NCBI GenBank assembly: GCA_002364755.1
Contig: DEZI01000017.1
Span: 193,211 to 257,210, forward strand
Length of the DNA: 64,000 nt
Origin: Stenotrophomonas maltophilia
Lineage (GTDB): Bacteria > Pseudomonadota > Gammaproteobacteria > Xanthomonadales > Xanthomonadaceae
Direction: 5' to 3'
The notes beneath the pieces are model-generated. The model made no database searches, was not told the DNA's origin, and saw only the letters and a program-made list of their open reading frames with translations. Both the position numbers and the translations under genes were made by a program. This document shows, one piece after another, positions 1 through 8,900 of this stretch; position 1 is the stretch's first letter; each line of letters opens with the position of its first letter.

Positions 1-1311
1 CTCACCCGCCTGCCGAACCGGTTGCTGCTGCAGCGGGGCATCGTGCAGGCACTGGCCGAGGCCGAACAGGGCGGCAGCCGCTTCGCGGTGATGTTCATGG
101 ACCTGGATGGCTTCAAGCAGGTCAATGATGCCTATGGCCACCAGGCCGGTGATGCATTGCTGGTGGCGGTGGCCGAACGCACCCGCCAGCTGCTGCGGCC
201 CAACGACCTGCTGGCCCGGCTGGGCGGCGACGAGTTCGTACTGGTGGTGCGCATCGATCACGACGAGGATCTGCCGACCCTGGCCCGGCGCATCCTGCAG
301 GCGGTGGGCAGCGCCCCGCTGCTGCCCGACAGCGAACTGCAGGTGACCGCCAGCATCGGCGTGGCGATCTGCCCGGACCATGCTGCCAGCGAACGGCAGC
401 TGATGGCCTTTGCCGATGCGGCGATGTACCAGGCCAAGGAATCCGGCCGCAATGCCTTCGTGATGTTCGCCGACTGGATGAACGACAGCGCCGAGCAGCA
501 GTTCCGACTGCTGGCCGACCTGCGCAAAGCGATCAGCAGCGACCAGCTGTTCCTGCACTTCCAGCCGAAGATCCAGGTGGCCACGCAGAAGGTGGCCGGG
601 GCCGAGGCGCTGATCCGCTGGCGTCATCCCGAGCAAGGCCTGATCCCGCCGGATCGCTTCATCCGCCTGGCCGAGCGCAGTGGCGCCATCAACGAGATCG
701 GTCGCTGGGCGCTGGACCAGGCCTGCGCGCAGCTGCGCCGCTGGCACGACGCCGGCCACGAGGGCTGGTCCATGGCGGTCAACCTGTCGCCGGTGCAGTT
801 CGGCTCGCCGCACCTGCTGCAGGATGTGACCGAGGTGATCGAGCGCCATCGCATCAGCCCGCGCCAGCTGGTGCTGGAGATCACCGAAAGCACGGTGATG
901 CGCGATACCGACACCAGCCTGCGCCTGCTGCAGGCGCTGTCGGCGCTGGGCGTGGGTATTTCCATCGATGATTTCGGTACCGGCTATTCCAGCCTGCTGT
1001 ACCTGAAGCGTCTGCCGGCCACCGAGATCAAGATCGACCACGCTTTCGTGCGCGACCTGGAACATAGTGCCGAAGACGTGGTGATCGTCTCAGCCATCGT
1101 GGCCCTCGGCCACGCACTGGACATGGACATCGTGGCCGAAGGCGTGGAGACCGCTGCCCAGCGGGCATACCTGGAGCGCCTGGGCTGCGATTACCTGCAA
1201 GGCTTCCTGCTGGGCCGGCCGGTGGATGCGGCGCGCTTCATGCAGCTGCACGACCTGCCGCGGCCACGGGTGGAACTGGCGCAAAGCCCGCCGCCACCGG
1301 ACTCGACCTGA
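1..1311 (+). CDS. GGDEF-EAL diguanylate cyclase/phosphodiesterase, 5' end outside window
   Basis: Makes and/or breaks cyclic di-GMP. The frame is open from base 1 (LTRLPNR, the usual entry to a GGDEF domain), so the start and any sensor domain lie upstream. The cyclase site reads RLGGDEF (near 221-241). The EAL domain begins after base 540 and shows EALIRW, the acidic stretch LEITES, DDFGTGYSSL and AEGVET, which are the usual metal- and substrate-binding motifs, so both halves look intact. It ends 22 bp before the left flhB repeat and is probably the ancestral neighbour upstream of flhB, which fits c-di-GMP control of motility. Whether one activity dominates cannot be read from sequence. Confidence 0.93.
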   Translation, partial: LTRLPNRLLLQRGIVQALAEAEQGGSRFAVMFMDLDGFKQVNDAYGHQAGDALLVAVAERTRQLLRPNDLLARLGGDEFVLVVRIDHDEDLPTLARRILQAVGSAPLLPDSELQVTASIGVAICPDHAASERQLMAFADAAMYQAKESGRNAFVMFADWMNDSAEQQFRLLADLRKAISSDQLFLHFQPKIQVATQKVAGAEALIRWRHPEQGLIPPDRFIRLAERSGAINEIGRWALDQACAQLRRWHDAGHEGWSMAVNLSPVQFGSPHLLQDVTEVIERHRISPRQLVLEITESTVMRDTDTSLRLLQALSALGVGISIDDFGTGYSSLLYLKRLPATEIKIDHAFVRDLEHSAEDVVIVSAIVALGHALDMDIVAEGVETAAQRAYLERLGCDYLQGFLLGRPVDAARFMQLHDLPRPRVELAQSPPPPDST

Positions 1312-1334
1312 CGCTGGGCCCGGCCCGGCGCTAC
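1312..1334 (-). repeat. SMAG-like palindrome remnant
   Basis: Read on the minus strand this is GTAGCGCCGGGCC followed by an imperfect complementary arm. It matches the GTAG-headed SMAG repeats seen elsewhere in the window and abuts the left end of the flhB direct repeat. Confidence 0.5.
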
Positions 1335-1575
1335 CGCCGTCCCGCCGTCACGGAACGGATCTTGCACGCACCCCGGCAACCCCAGCCGCAGTGCCCGTGA
1401 TGTCCGAGAACGAAGACGCAGGCGAAAAAACCGAACAACCAACCGAAAAACGCCTGCGTGAAGCCCGTGAGCAGGGCAACATCCCGCGCTCGAAGGAGCT
1501 GGCGACCGTGGCCGTGTTCGGTGCCGGCATCATCGCCATCATGGCCAGCGCCGCCTCGCTGGGGGCCGGCGGCCG
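1334..1575 (+). repeat. Left 242-bp direct repeat (flhB promoter + codons 1-59)
   Basis: Aligns without gaps to 13755-13996 (offset 12421 bp). I count three mismatches, at 1489, 1498 and 1552, each at a third codon position and synonymous. The copy contains the presumed sigma-54 promoter, the leader and the first 59 codons of flhB, then diverges abruptly at 1576 into unrelated sequence. With the right copy it brackets the hydrolase remnant and the four-gene operon, so it marks the left edge of an insertion or recombination product. Confidence 0.95.
1351..1366 (+). promoter_or_regulatory. Duplicated sigma-54-type promoter (left copy)
   Basis: CGGAACG, four bases, TTGCA: GG and GC are 10 bases apart as in -24/-12 promoters, with two departures from TGGCACG. 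Identical to the copy before the intact flhB. If active it now drives the truncated flhB fusion at 1400. Confidence 0.5.
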
Positions 1576-1849
1576 CTTTGCCAAGGCGCAGGCATCCATC
1601 CAGCAGGTGCGCGCAGGGCTGATCACTGCTGGCGACCCCGCGGCGGCGCAGCGCTGGACCTCGATGCTACTGATGGCCACGGCCGCGGGTACCGACGACC
1701 CGGCTTACGCGGGCGCGTTCCATGCACTGTTCAGCGGACTGGATGATGCTGAAGATGCTGCTTGCCGCCGCCCATGGCTACGCTGGGATCAGCGTGGACG
1801 CACGCGGCAAGGGCTAGGGCACCGGCACCATCGCTCCCTACGAACATGA
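1400..1849 (+). pseudogene. flhB: Truncated flhB fused to foreign sequence
   Basis: The ATG at 1400 starts the same 59 residues as intact FlhB (MSENEDAGEKTEQPTEKRLR...), covering the N-terminal tail and the start of the first membrane segment. From 1576 the frame runs on for 90 unrelated codons to a stop at 1847-1849. The first ~55 of these (FAKAQASIQQVRAG...FSGLDD) look like part of the broken hydrolase; the last ~30 are out-of-frame sequence. The cytoplasmic NPTH autocleavage domain and most of the membrane domain are missing, so this cannot replace FlhB. With its promoter and start intact it could still make a 149-aa chimeric peptide. Confidence 0.85.
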
Positions 1850-3269
1850 CGGTGAGGACGCCAACGCCGCCATCGACTGGATCAGCCGCCAGCCCTGGAA
1901 CGATGGCCGGGTGGCGATGTACGGCGGCAGCTACGAGGGCTTCACCGCCTGGGCGGCGGCGCGCCACCACCACCCTGCCCTGAAGACCATCGTGCCCTAC
2001 GTCGCCGCCATCCCCGGCCAGGGTCTGCCGATGGACAACAACGTCTTCCTCAGTGCCAACTACGGCTGGGCGTTCTACGCAGCAAACGGGCCGATGCTGG
2101 ACGACGCCACCTATGACCAGAACGCACGCTGGCAGCAGCTGGGCCCGCGCTGGTATGCCTCGGGCCGCCCATACCGGCAGATCGACCAGGTGGACGGCAC
2201 ACCCAACCCGAGGCTGCAGCGCTGGCTCGACCGTCCCGGGTATGACGCGTATTGGCAGGCGATGGTCCCCTATGGCGACCAGTTCGATGACATTTGCATC
2301 CCGGTACTGACCATCACCGGCTATTACGACGATGGCCAGATCTCGGCGCTGCAGTACGTCAAGGAGCATCTGCGGCACCGCCCCGATGCCGACCACGCCC
2401 TGTTGATCGGGCCCTACGACCATGGCGGCGCGCAGTCGGCACTCAAGCCCACGCAGCTGCGCGGCTATGCGCTGGACCCGGACGCGCAGTTCGATACGCC
2501 GGCCGTGACCTTCGAGTGGCTGGACCATGTCCTGCGCGGTGCACCGCGCCCGGCGCTAGTGCCCGACCGGGTCGACTACCAGCTGATGGGCGCCAACCGT
2601 TGGGGCCATGCGCCCACCCTGCAGGCCGCGGCGGGCGGCCAGCGCCGCTATCACCTGTCCACCGCGCCCGCCTCGGCCGAGGGGTACCACCGCCTGCAGG
2701 AACAGACGCCGACACCCAGCCAGCTGCGGCAGACCGTCGACATGGCCGACCGCAACGAAATGCGCCACGGCTACTACCCGTTCCCGATCATCGAAGCGCA
2801 GGACACGGCAGACACCGCGTCGTCCTTCGTCTCCGCGCCGTTCAGTGAACCGATGGACCTGGTGGGCAGCTTCTCCGGCGACCTGAAGGTGCGTATCAAC
2901 AAGCGCGACCTGGATTTCACGGTCACCCTCTACGAGCTGCTTGCCGATGGGTGCCGCATGCAGTTGTCCTACTACATGGGCCGGGCCAGCCATGTGCGGG
3001 ATGCGACCACGCGCCATCTGCTGCAGCCTGGGCAATGGACCCACCAGCCCTTCGACCGCACCCGCATGGTTGCGCGCCGCCTGGCCCCCGGCAGCCGCCT
3101 GCTGGTGAAGGTGGACGTATTGAAGGACGCGATGCACCAGGTAAACCGCGGCACCGGCGGCGATGTCAGCGATGAGTCGGCCGCAGATGCGGGCGCCCCG
3201 CTGCAGGTGGACTGGCACAGCGACAGCGTGCTGACGATACCGCTGCAGGCGGCATACAGAACCCTGTAG
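1576..3269 (+). pseudogene. Broken CocE/NonD (S15-like) alpha/beta hydrolase
   Basis: From 1743 the frame reads a CocE/X-Pro dipeptidyl-peptidase-type hydrolase. It shows ISVDARGKG, then an in-frame TAG at 1815-1817, then APYEHDGEDAN, the nucleophile elbow YGGSYEGF (near 1911-1937), a catalytic-type region around ITGYYDDGQ and HALLIGPYDHGG, and a C-terminal beta domain ending at 3269. The start and N-terminus are lost at the flhB junction, and an upstream in-frame piece (1576-~1742) is in a different frame. The gene therefore has a 5' truncation, a frame change or deletion, and an amber codon. A 452-aa product from 1911 is open but would begin just before the nucleophile and is unlikely to fold. 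It sits inside the insertion ahead of the four-gene operon. Confidence 0.85.
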
Positions 3270-3288
3270 CGCCGAGCCTGCGCTCGAC
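3266..3288 (+). repeat. SMAG-like GTAG palindrome
   Basis: GTAGCGCCGAGC, short spacer, GCTCGAC. The GTAG head overlaps the TAG stop of the hydrolase remnant. With the elements at 13637-13706 it brackets the four-gene operon. Confidence 0.6.
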
Positions 3289-3343
3289 TGAGGGTGGGCG
3301 CCTGCACCAGCCCTGGCAACTCCAGACATCACGCCAGGCCGGC

Positions 3344-3361
3344 ATTGCCCTACCGGGCAAT
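3344..3361 (+). promoter_or_regulatory. Stem-loop upstream of the four-gene operon
   Basis: A perfect 7-bp stem ATTGCCC-tacc-GGGCAAT nested in a weaker outer stem (about 3333-3382). It lies 78 bp before the first gene, has no U-tract, and may be a leader structure or a transcription-blocking element. No convincing -35/-10 pair was found. Confidence 0.4.
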
Positions 3362-3439
3362 TTCCGGGCTGCCCCGGCTGGCAATTGCCTGACGTGCGCA
3401 ATACGCTTCACGGGGTACAAAGGCGAGCCGGGAAACGAG

Positions 3440-5272
3440 ATGTCAGGGAAGAATCAGTTCGAGAAACCTCGATGGGAGCGTGACGTGGTCCGCTTCCTGC
3501 CGCTCAAGAGCCAGTTCGTGCTCTCCGGCAACGTGCGCGACCTGCAGGCAGGCGAGCTGCAGCCGGGCCTGGTGACGGCACAGAGCTTCAACCAGCACCT
3601 GTGCACGACCCTGCTTGACGAGGGCTTCAGCCAGGTCCTCAGCTGGGATCCGCTGGCCGGCTTTCGCGTGCTGGGCCGCCCCGGCAGCGAGCCGGGCGAG
3701 GACGATGCGCTGCTGCGGGAGCTGGGCCTGACCCCTGCCAACGGCGCCGCCGCGGCGGGTGTCGACCTGCTCTCGGCGACCCTGCAGCGCCTGGTCAACC
3801 GCGGCGGCGAACCAATCGCGCTGATCGTGGACTTTGCCTCGCGCCTGAGCGTTCGCAGCGACAGTCTGAGTGCAGCCGAGCATCAGTTGTTTACCCACGC
3901 CCTGGTACTCGCCCACCAGGCGCGCAGCCGCCCCGCCACTGCGGCACGCAGGCCGTTCTTCAACAGCGTGCTGTGGGTGGTCGAAAAGGAAGGCGACCTC
4001 CCCGACTGGCTGGTGGTGGGCAACCCGCGGCTGCACCCGGTCGCGGTCGGCAAGCCCGATCAGCAGATTCGCCGCGCATTGGCACCTGCCCTGTTGAAAG
4101 GCCTGCCCGGCGCCGCAACGGCGCTGGCAGATGTCCTGGAGAAATCCGTCGATTCATTCGTCACCGAAACCGAAGGCCTGCTGCTGCTGGACCTGACCGC
4201 GATCGCGCAGCTGGCACGTGTGGAAGGCGTGGGCATGGAGCAGATCAGCGATGCAGTGCGCCGTTACAAGATCGGCGTCACCGAGGACCCCTGGCTTCGC
4301 ATCGACCGACCGCGCATCCGCGCGGCACAGGGCTATGTGCAGCAGCGGGTGAAGGGCCAGGACCACGCGGTGACCCATATGCTGGACATCGTCAAGCGCG
4401 CGATGACCGGCGTTGGCGTCCGCCGCAAGGGCAACCGACCGCGCGGCGTGGCCTTCCTCGCAGGCCCGACCGGTGTCGGCAAGACCGAACTGGCCAAAAC
4501 CGTGACCAGCCTGCTGTTCGGCGATGAAGGGGCGTACATCCGCTTCGACATGTCCGAATTCAGTGCCGAACATGCCGACCAGCGTCTGACCGGTGCCCCG
4601 CCCGGCTACGTCGGCTATGACGTCGGCGGCGAGCTGACCAATGCGATCCGAGAGAAGCCCTTCAGCGTCGTGCTGTTTGACGAGATCGAAAAGGCGCATC
4701 CACGCATCCTCGACAAGTTCCTGCAGATCCTCGACGACGGCGTGCTGACCTCCGGCCGCGGCGACAGGGTCTACTTCTCCGAGGCGCTGATCGTGTTCAC
4801 CTCCAACCTGGGCATCTATCGCCAAGGTGAACACGGCGAGCGCGTCGCCAACGTGCTGCCCGGCGAAGCATTTGAACAGGTGCAGGAAAAGGTCCACTGC
4901 GAAATCGACCGCCACTTCAAGCTGGTACTGAACCGGCCGGAGATCCTCAACCGCATCGGTGAAAACATCATTGTTTTCGATTTCATCCGTGATGACGTGG
5001 CCGTGCAGATCTTCGAGCAGATGGTCGACGCCACCCTGCAGGATCTGCATGCACAACAGTTGACCGTGACCCTGGCCGCTGACGCCCGCGATACGCTGCA
5101 GGCACAGTGCCTGCAGGACCTTTCAAACGGCGGCCGTGGCATCCGCAACCAGATCGAGGCGCGCCTGCTCAACCCGCTCGCACGTGTCCTGTTCGACCAG
5201 GACGCGCAACCCGGCGAGCACTTCGTCATCACCGCCGTGCAACCGGGCGGACTGGCCGTAGAACGGGCCTGA
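3440..5272 (+). CDS. ClpB-D2-like AAA+ ATPase, first gene of the four-gene operon
   Basis: 610 aa. The C-terminal half is one AAA+ module of the Clp/HSP100 D2 kind: Walker A GPTGVGKT (residues ~342-349), a GYVGYD aromatic pore loop, Walker B VVLFDEIEKAH (D414/E415), sensor-1 FTSN, an arginine-finger region RPEILNRIGE and a sensor-2 region GGRGIRNQIE. This suggests a ring that threads or remodels protein. The first ~300 residues are not the ClpB N or D1 domain as I know them; they open with RFLPLKSQFVLSGNVRDL and contain a Walker-B-like ALIVDF, so may be a degenerate AAA+ or adaptor domain. The start follows a weak purine-rich site (GGGAAACGAG). The stop is two bases before the radical-SAM gene, so the two are co-transcribed. 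Substrate unknown. Confidence 0.88.
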   Translation: MSGKNQFEKPRWERDVVRFLPLKSQFVLSGNVRDLQAGELQPGLVTAQSFNQHLCTTLLDEGFSQVLSWDPLAGFRVLGRPGSEPGEDDALLRELGLTPANGAAAAGVDLLSATLQRLVNRGGEPIALIVDFASRLSVRSDSLSAAEHQLFTHALVLAHQARSRPATAARRPFFNSVLWVVEKEGDLPDWLVVGNPRLHPVAVGKPDQQIRRALAPALLKGLPGAATALADVLEKSVDSFVTETEGLLLLDLTAIAQLARVEGVGMEQISDAVRRYKIGVTEDPWLRIDRPRIRAAQGYVQQRVKGQDHAVTHMLDIVKRAMTGVGVRRKGNRPRGVAFLAGPTGVGKTELAKTVTSLLFGDEGAYIRFDMSEFSAEHADQRLTGAPPGYVGYDVGGELTNAIREKPFSVVLFDEIEKAHPRILDKFLQILDDGVLTSGRGDRVYFSEALIVFTSNLGIYRQGEHGERVANVLPGEAFEQVQEKVHCEIDRHFKLVLNRPEILNRIGENIIVFDFIRDDVAVQIFEQMVDATLQDLHAQQLTVTLAADARDTLQAQCLQDLSNGGRGIRNQIEARLLNPLARVLFDQDAQPGEHFVITAVQPGGLAVERA

Positions 5273-5274
5273 GC

Positions 5275-5928
5275 ATGCAGGTCAGTCTTTCGCGTGTGCA
5301 CTTTCCCGTCACCACGCTGGGGCCGGGCCAGCGGCTCGGCATCTGGTTCCAGGGCTGCAGCATCCGCTGCCCCGGCTGCATCTCGGCCGATACATGGGGA
5401 CCGGGCCATCGCCGCATCGAGGTGGACGTGCTGCTTGAGCAGCTCGCGCCGTGGTGGCAGCAGGCCGACGGGGTGACGATCTCCGGCGGCGAGCCGTTCG
5501 ACCAGTTCGAAGCACTGTGCGCCCTGCTGCGCGGCCTGCGCTCGCGTGGACCCGGCGACATCCTGGTCTACAGCGGCCATCCGCTGGAGGCGCTGCAGGC
5601 GCGCTTGCACCACGCGGAGGGTCTGATTGACGGCCTGATGAGCGACCCCTACCTCGCCGCTGCCGGGCAGACCCGGGCGCTGCGCGGCAGCGACAACCAG
5701 CGGCTGAGCCTGCTGACCGACCTTGGCCGCGAACGGCTGGCAGGACTTGATCGCCTGCATGCGACCGCAGACAAGGTGCTGGACATCATGTTTGACGACG
5801 ATGGCAGCGTGTGGATGGCCGGCATCCCCCGACACAATGATCTGCTGCGCCTGCGCGGAATGCTGCGCGCGCAAGGTCATTACCTACAGACCAGCGCGCA
5901 CGCCCCGAGCGGCGGCGACGTGGAGTAA
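5275..5928 (+). CDS. Radical-SAM 4Fe-4S activase-like protein (NrdG-like)
   Basis: 217 aa. C28xxxC32xxC35 is the radical-SAM cluster triad (CSIRCPGC), followed by ISGGEPFDQ (the GGEP motif binding SAM, ~71-74). Size and layout resemble glycyl-radical activases such as NrdG rather than the longer viperins. No glycyl-radical enzyme or anaerobic ribonucleotide reductase is nearby, so a standard activase role has no visible partner. The likely target is another product of this operon, an inference only. The ATG at 5275 follows the previous stop by two bases, and the TAA at 5926-5928 is four bases before the next ATG. Could also act on a substrate encoded elsewhere. Confidence 0.85.
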   Translation: MQVSLSRVHFPVTTLGPGQRLGIWFQGCSIRCPGCISADTWGPGHRRIEVDVLLEQLAPWWQQADGVTISGGEPFDQFEALCALLRGLRSRGPGDILVYSGHPLEALQARLHHAEGLIDGLMSDPYLAAAGQTRALRGSDNQRLSLLTDLGRERLAGLDRLHATADKVLDIMFDDDGSVWMAGIPRHNDLLRLRGMLRAQGHYLQTSAHAPSGGDVE

Positions 5929-5932
5929 CCGC

Positions 5933-8900
5933 ATGATCCGATTCTGCCCGAACTGCCATACCGAACGCGGTCTGCATGAACTGTTCTGCGAAGGCGAGGT
6001 CGGCACGCATCCCTGCGGGTGGGACCTGGCTGGCGAGCCCATCCATGCTGATGGCTGGCGGCCGCGCATCTTGCGCACCCAGGAAGAGGTTTCCGAGGTG
6101 CCGCACGATGCGCGCGTCGAAGCCCTCTGCAGCAACGGCCACGCACTGGACGCCGGCGACCTCATGTGCCTGGAGTGCGGCGCAGAACCCGCAACCGGGG
6201 ATGCACCGGCAATGCCGCGTGCTGCCGATGCCGCCCCCGACGCAGCGCCCGATGCCGATGCAGCGACTGCCGAAACGGTCATCGACCAGTGGCGGCTGCT
6301 GCGCCAGATCAGCAGCAGCGATGGCGTCCGCGAGCGCTACCAGGCCGAGCATGCGCAGACTGGGCAGGTGGCGGTGCTCACCCTGTACCGCGCCGGCGCC
6401 GAGCCGGACCCCGCGGTCTACGATGTCATCCGGCGGCTGCCGCGTGAGCACGTGCCGGACATCATCGCGACCGGGCGCTGGGATGACCGTGCCTATGAGG
6501 TGGTGGAGATGCTTGCCGGCGGCAGCCTGGCCGATCTCGGCAGCGTCATTGCCGATGGTGAGGCCGTGCGCCATGTGGTGCGTGAGCTGGGCCAGGCCCT
6601 GCACGCCTTCAACGAAGCCGGACTGCGCCACCGTGACCTGCGCCCAGCCAGCCTGCTGATCCGTTCGCGCGACCCTCTGGACATGGTCATCAGCGGCTTC
6701 GGCTCAGCGCGCCTGTCCGAGTTCGACCTGGACATCGTCTCGCCGCTGGAAACCAGCCGCTACATGGCGCCCGAAGCCATTGCCGGCGGCGTCGCCGCTG
6801 CCTCGGACTGGTGGAGCCTGGGCATGATCCTGCTGGAACAGTTGACCCAGGGTCGCTGCTTCGAGGGGACCCACGCCAACGCCTACCTGATCCACGTGCT
6901 GGCCAATGGCGTACCGATTCCGCCGGACATCGATCCGGACCTGAACCTGCTGCTGCGCGGCCTGCTGGTGCGTGACCGCCACCAGCGCTGGCAGTGGCCG
7001 CAGGTGTCGGACTGGCTGGCCGGTATCGCGGTGGCCGCGCCGCCCTCGCCCGCGCAGGAACGCGATGAAGGTGACGGCGCAAGCCTGCGCCTCGGCGAAC
7101 GACGCTTCCAGCGCCCTGCGATCTTTGCCCTGGAGGCGGCACAGGCCGAGCACTGGGACGAAGCACGTGACAGCCTGTTGCGCGGGGTCATCGTCACCTG
7201 GGCAGACCAGGCCGGGCTTGCGCCTTCCATCGTGTCCGCGCTCCGCCAGGTGGTCCAGCATGAGGGCGTGGAGGAGGATTTCAGGCTGATGCTGGCGTTG
7301 AAGATCCTCAACCCGGAAATGCCGCTCATCCACCGTGGCAGCATCGTCACCCCTGGCTGGCTGCTTGAGAACCCACTGGAAGGCTACCGCCTGATCAGCG
7401 GCTCGGTACCGGACCTGCTTGAACAACTGCAGACCGATGCGTGGCTGTCGCGGCTGAAGCTGCGTGCGCAGAACGTGCGACAGCGCGCGCTTCACCAGCA
7501 GATCGACCTCATCGAAGAAGTGCTCCGGGTCTACCTGTTGTCCACCTCGCGGGCACGCCTGGCCAGCCAGTGGCAGGAACGGCAGCGGCTGCTGCCGGAT
7601 ACGGACCACCCCGGCCTGGCAACCCTGGCCGAACGCAGGATGGTCACCGAGGAGGACCTGATCGTCCTGCTCAGTGCCGCCATCGGGCAGTTCCGCTCGG
7701 TCGATGCCATCGTCGCCGAGGCGACCGAACTGGCGGCCAAGGCCGGGCTTGCCGAGTGGGATGCCGCAGCGGCCACCCTGCTGCTGCAGCACCCACGCAC
7801 CGAGCTGTACCGGGCGATGGACGAACGTATCCTGGGCTTCGCGCGCTGCGGCATGCCCGTCATCGACAGCTGGGCCGAACAGTTCCGCCTGGAACGGCGC
7901 ATGCCGCTGGCGCGCGCGCTGGTGGTGCTGGCCGTCCCCGGCAGCCGCTGGCAGCAGCCGCAGCGCCAGCAGTACGTGGCCCAGATCCTGGACTTCTTCG
8001 AAAAGAAGGTTGTGACCGCCGTCATGCGTGGCCCCCTGGTGCGGATGAGCATCGGCAAGACCACCGGGCGGGTGGATATCCGCGAACTGGACTGCCCGCG
8101 GCGCCCTGCCCCCGCCCTGCTCGACCACCTGCTGCAGCGCAACGCACGCGCCGTGGCGGTCGATCCGGAAGCGCTCCAGCGCACCCCTGCGGCTGAACAG
8201 CGGCTGCGCTCGCTGCTGCGGCAGAGCACCCTTTACAAGCGCGATACCGGTATCGATGGCCTGTACCTCGGCTTCCCGTTCCTGCTCAGCCGCGATCCGC
8301 GCAGCAACGCGCGCACCCGCATCATTCCGCTGCTGTTGTGGCCGGTAAAGCTGGACATGGCGCTGGCCCAACGCTACCAGGCCAACCTTGCCTTCGATGG
8401 CGAGCGCGAAGAAGTGCGGATCAATCCGGCACTGGAAAGCATCGTGGGTTCGGAGATGTTCCGCCGCTGGCAGACATCGGCCGATGAACTGCTGGGCCGA
8501 TCGTCGCTGCGCGCTTCCGACGTGATGGATGCCTTCGGCATGCTGGCCCGTGTCCGCTCACGCACCCTGACGGCCCTGCCCGGCCCCGATGTGGCGGTCG
8601 ATCCACTCGGCGACGAACTGGAATGTGCCGCTGTCTTCTTCCATGTCACCTTCATGGGCCAGGCAATTGGCGAGGACCTCCGGCAGCTGAAGGTGCTCCC
8701 GCCCAACGGCACCGGCCTGGAGACGGCGCTGCGCCTGGCACCGCCTGCGGCCGGCGAGGCCGATGCGGCCGCGGCGGCTACCGCTGCGCCGCCCGAGCTG
8801 GAACGCTACTTCACCGTCGCCAGCGATCCTTCTCAGGAGGCCGCGGTGCTGCGGGCCCGCCAGGGCCCAGGCCTGTTGATCGAAGGGCCGCCCGGCACCG

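Noticed and set aside
1911..3269. Functional 452-aa hydrolase from the ATG at 1911
   Set aside because: It would start just before the nucleophile Ser and lack the front half of the alpha/beta fold; the upstream in-frame amber shows a broken gene.
5275..5928. Prokaryotic viperin
   Set aside because: Too short and lacks the longer C-terminal part; CxxxCxxC alone is shared by all radical-SAM proteins.
5723..5932. Longer N-terminus for the helicase-nuclease
   Set aside because: Lies inside the radical-SAM gene in another frame, has no family-like sequence, and the ATG at 5933 starts exactly at the zinc ribbon.
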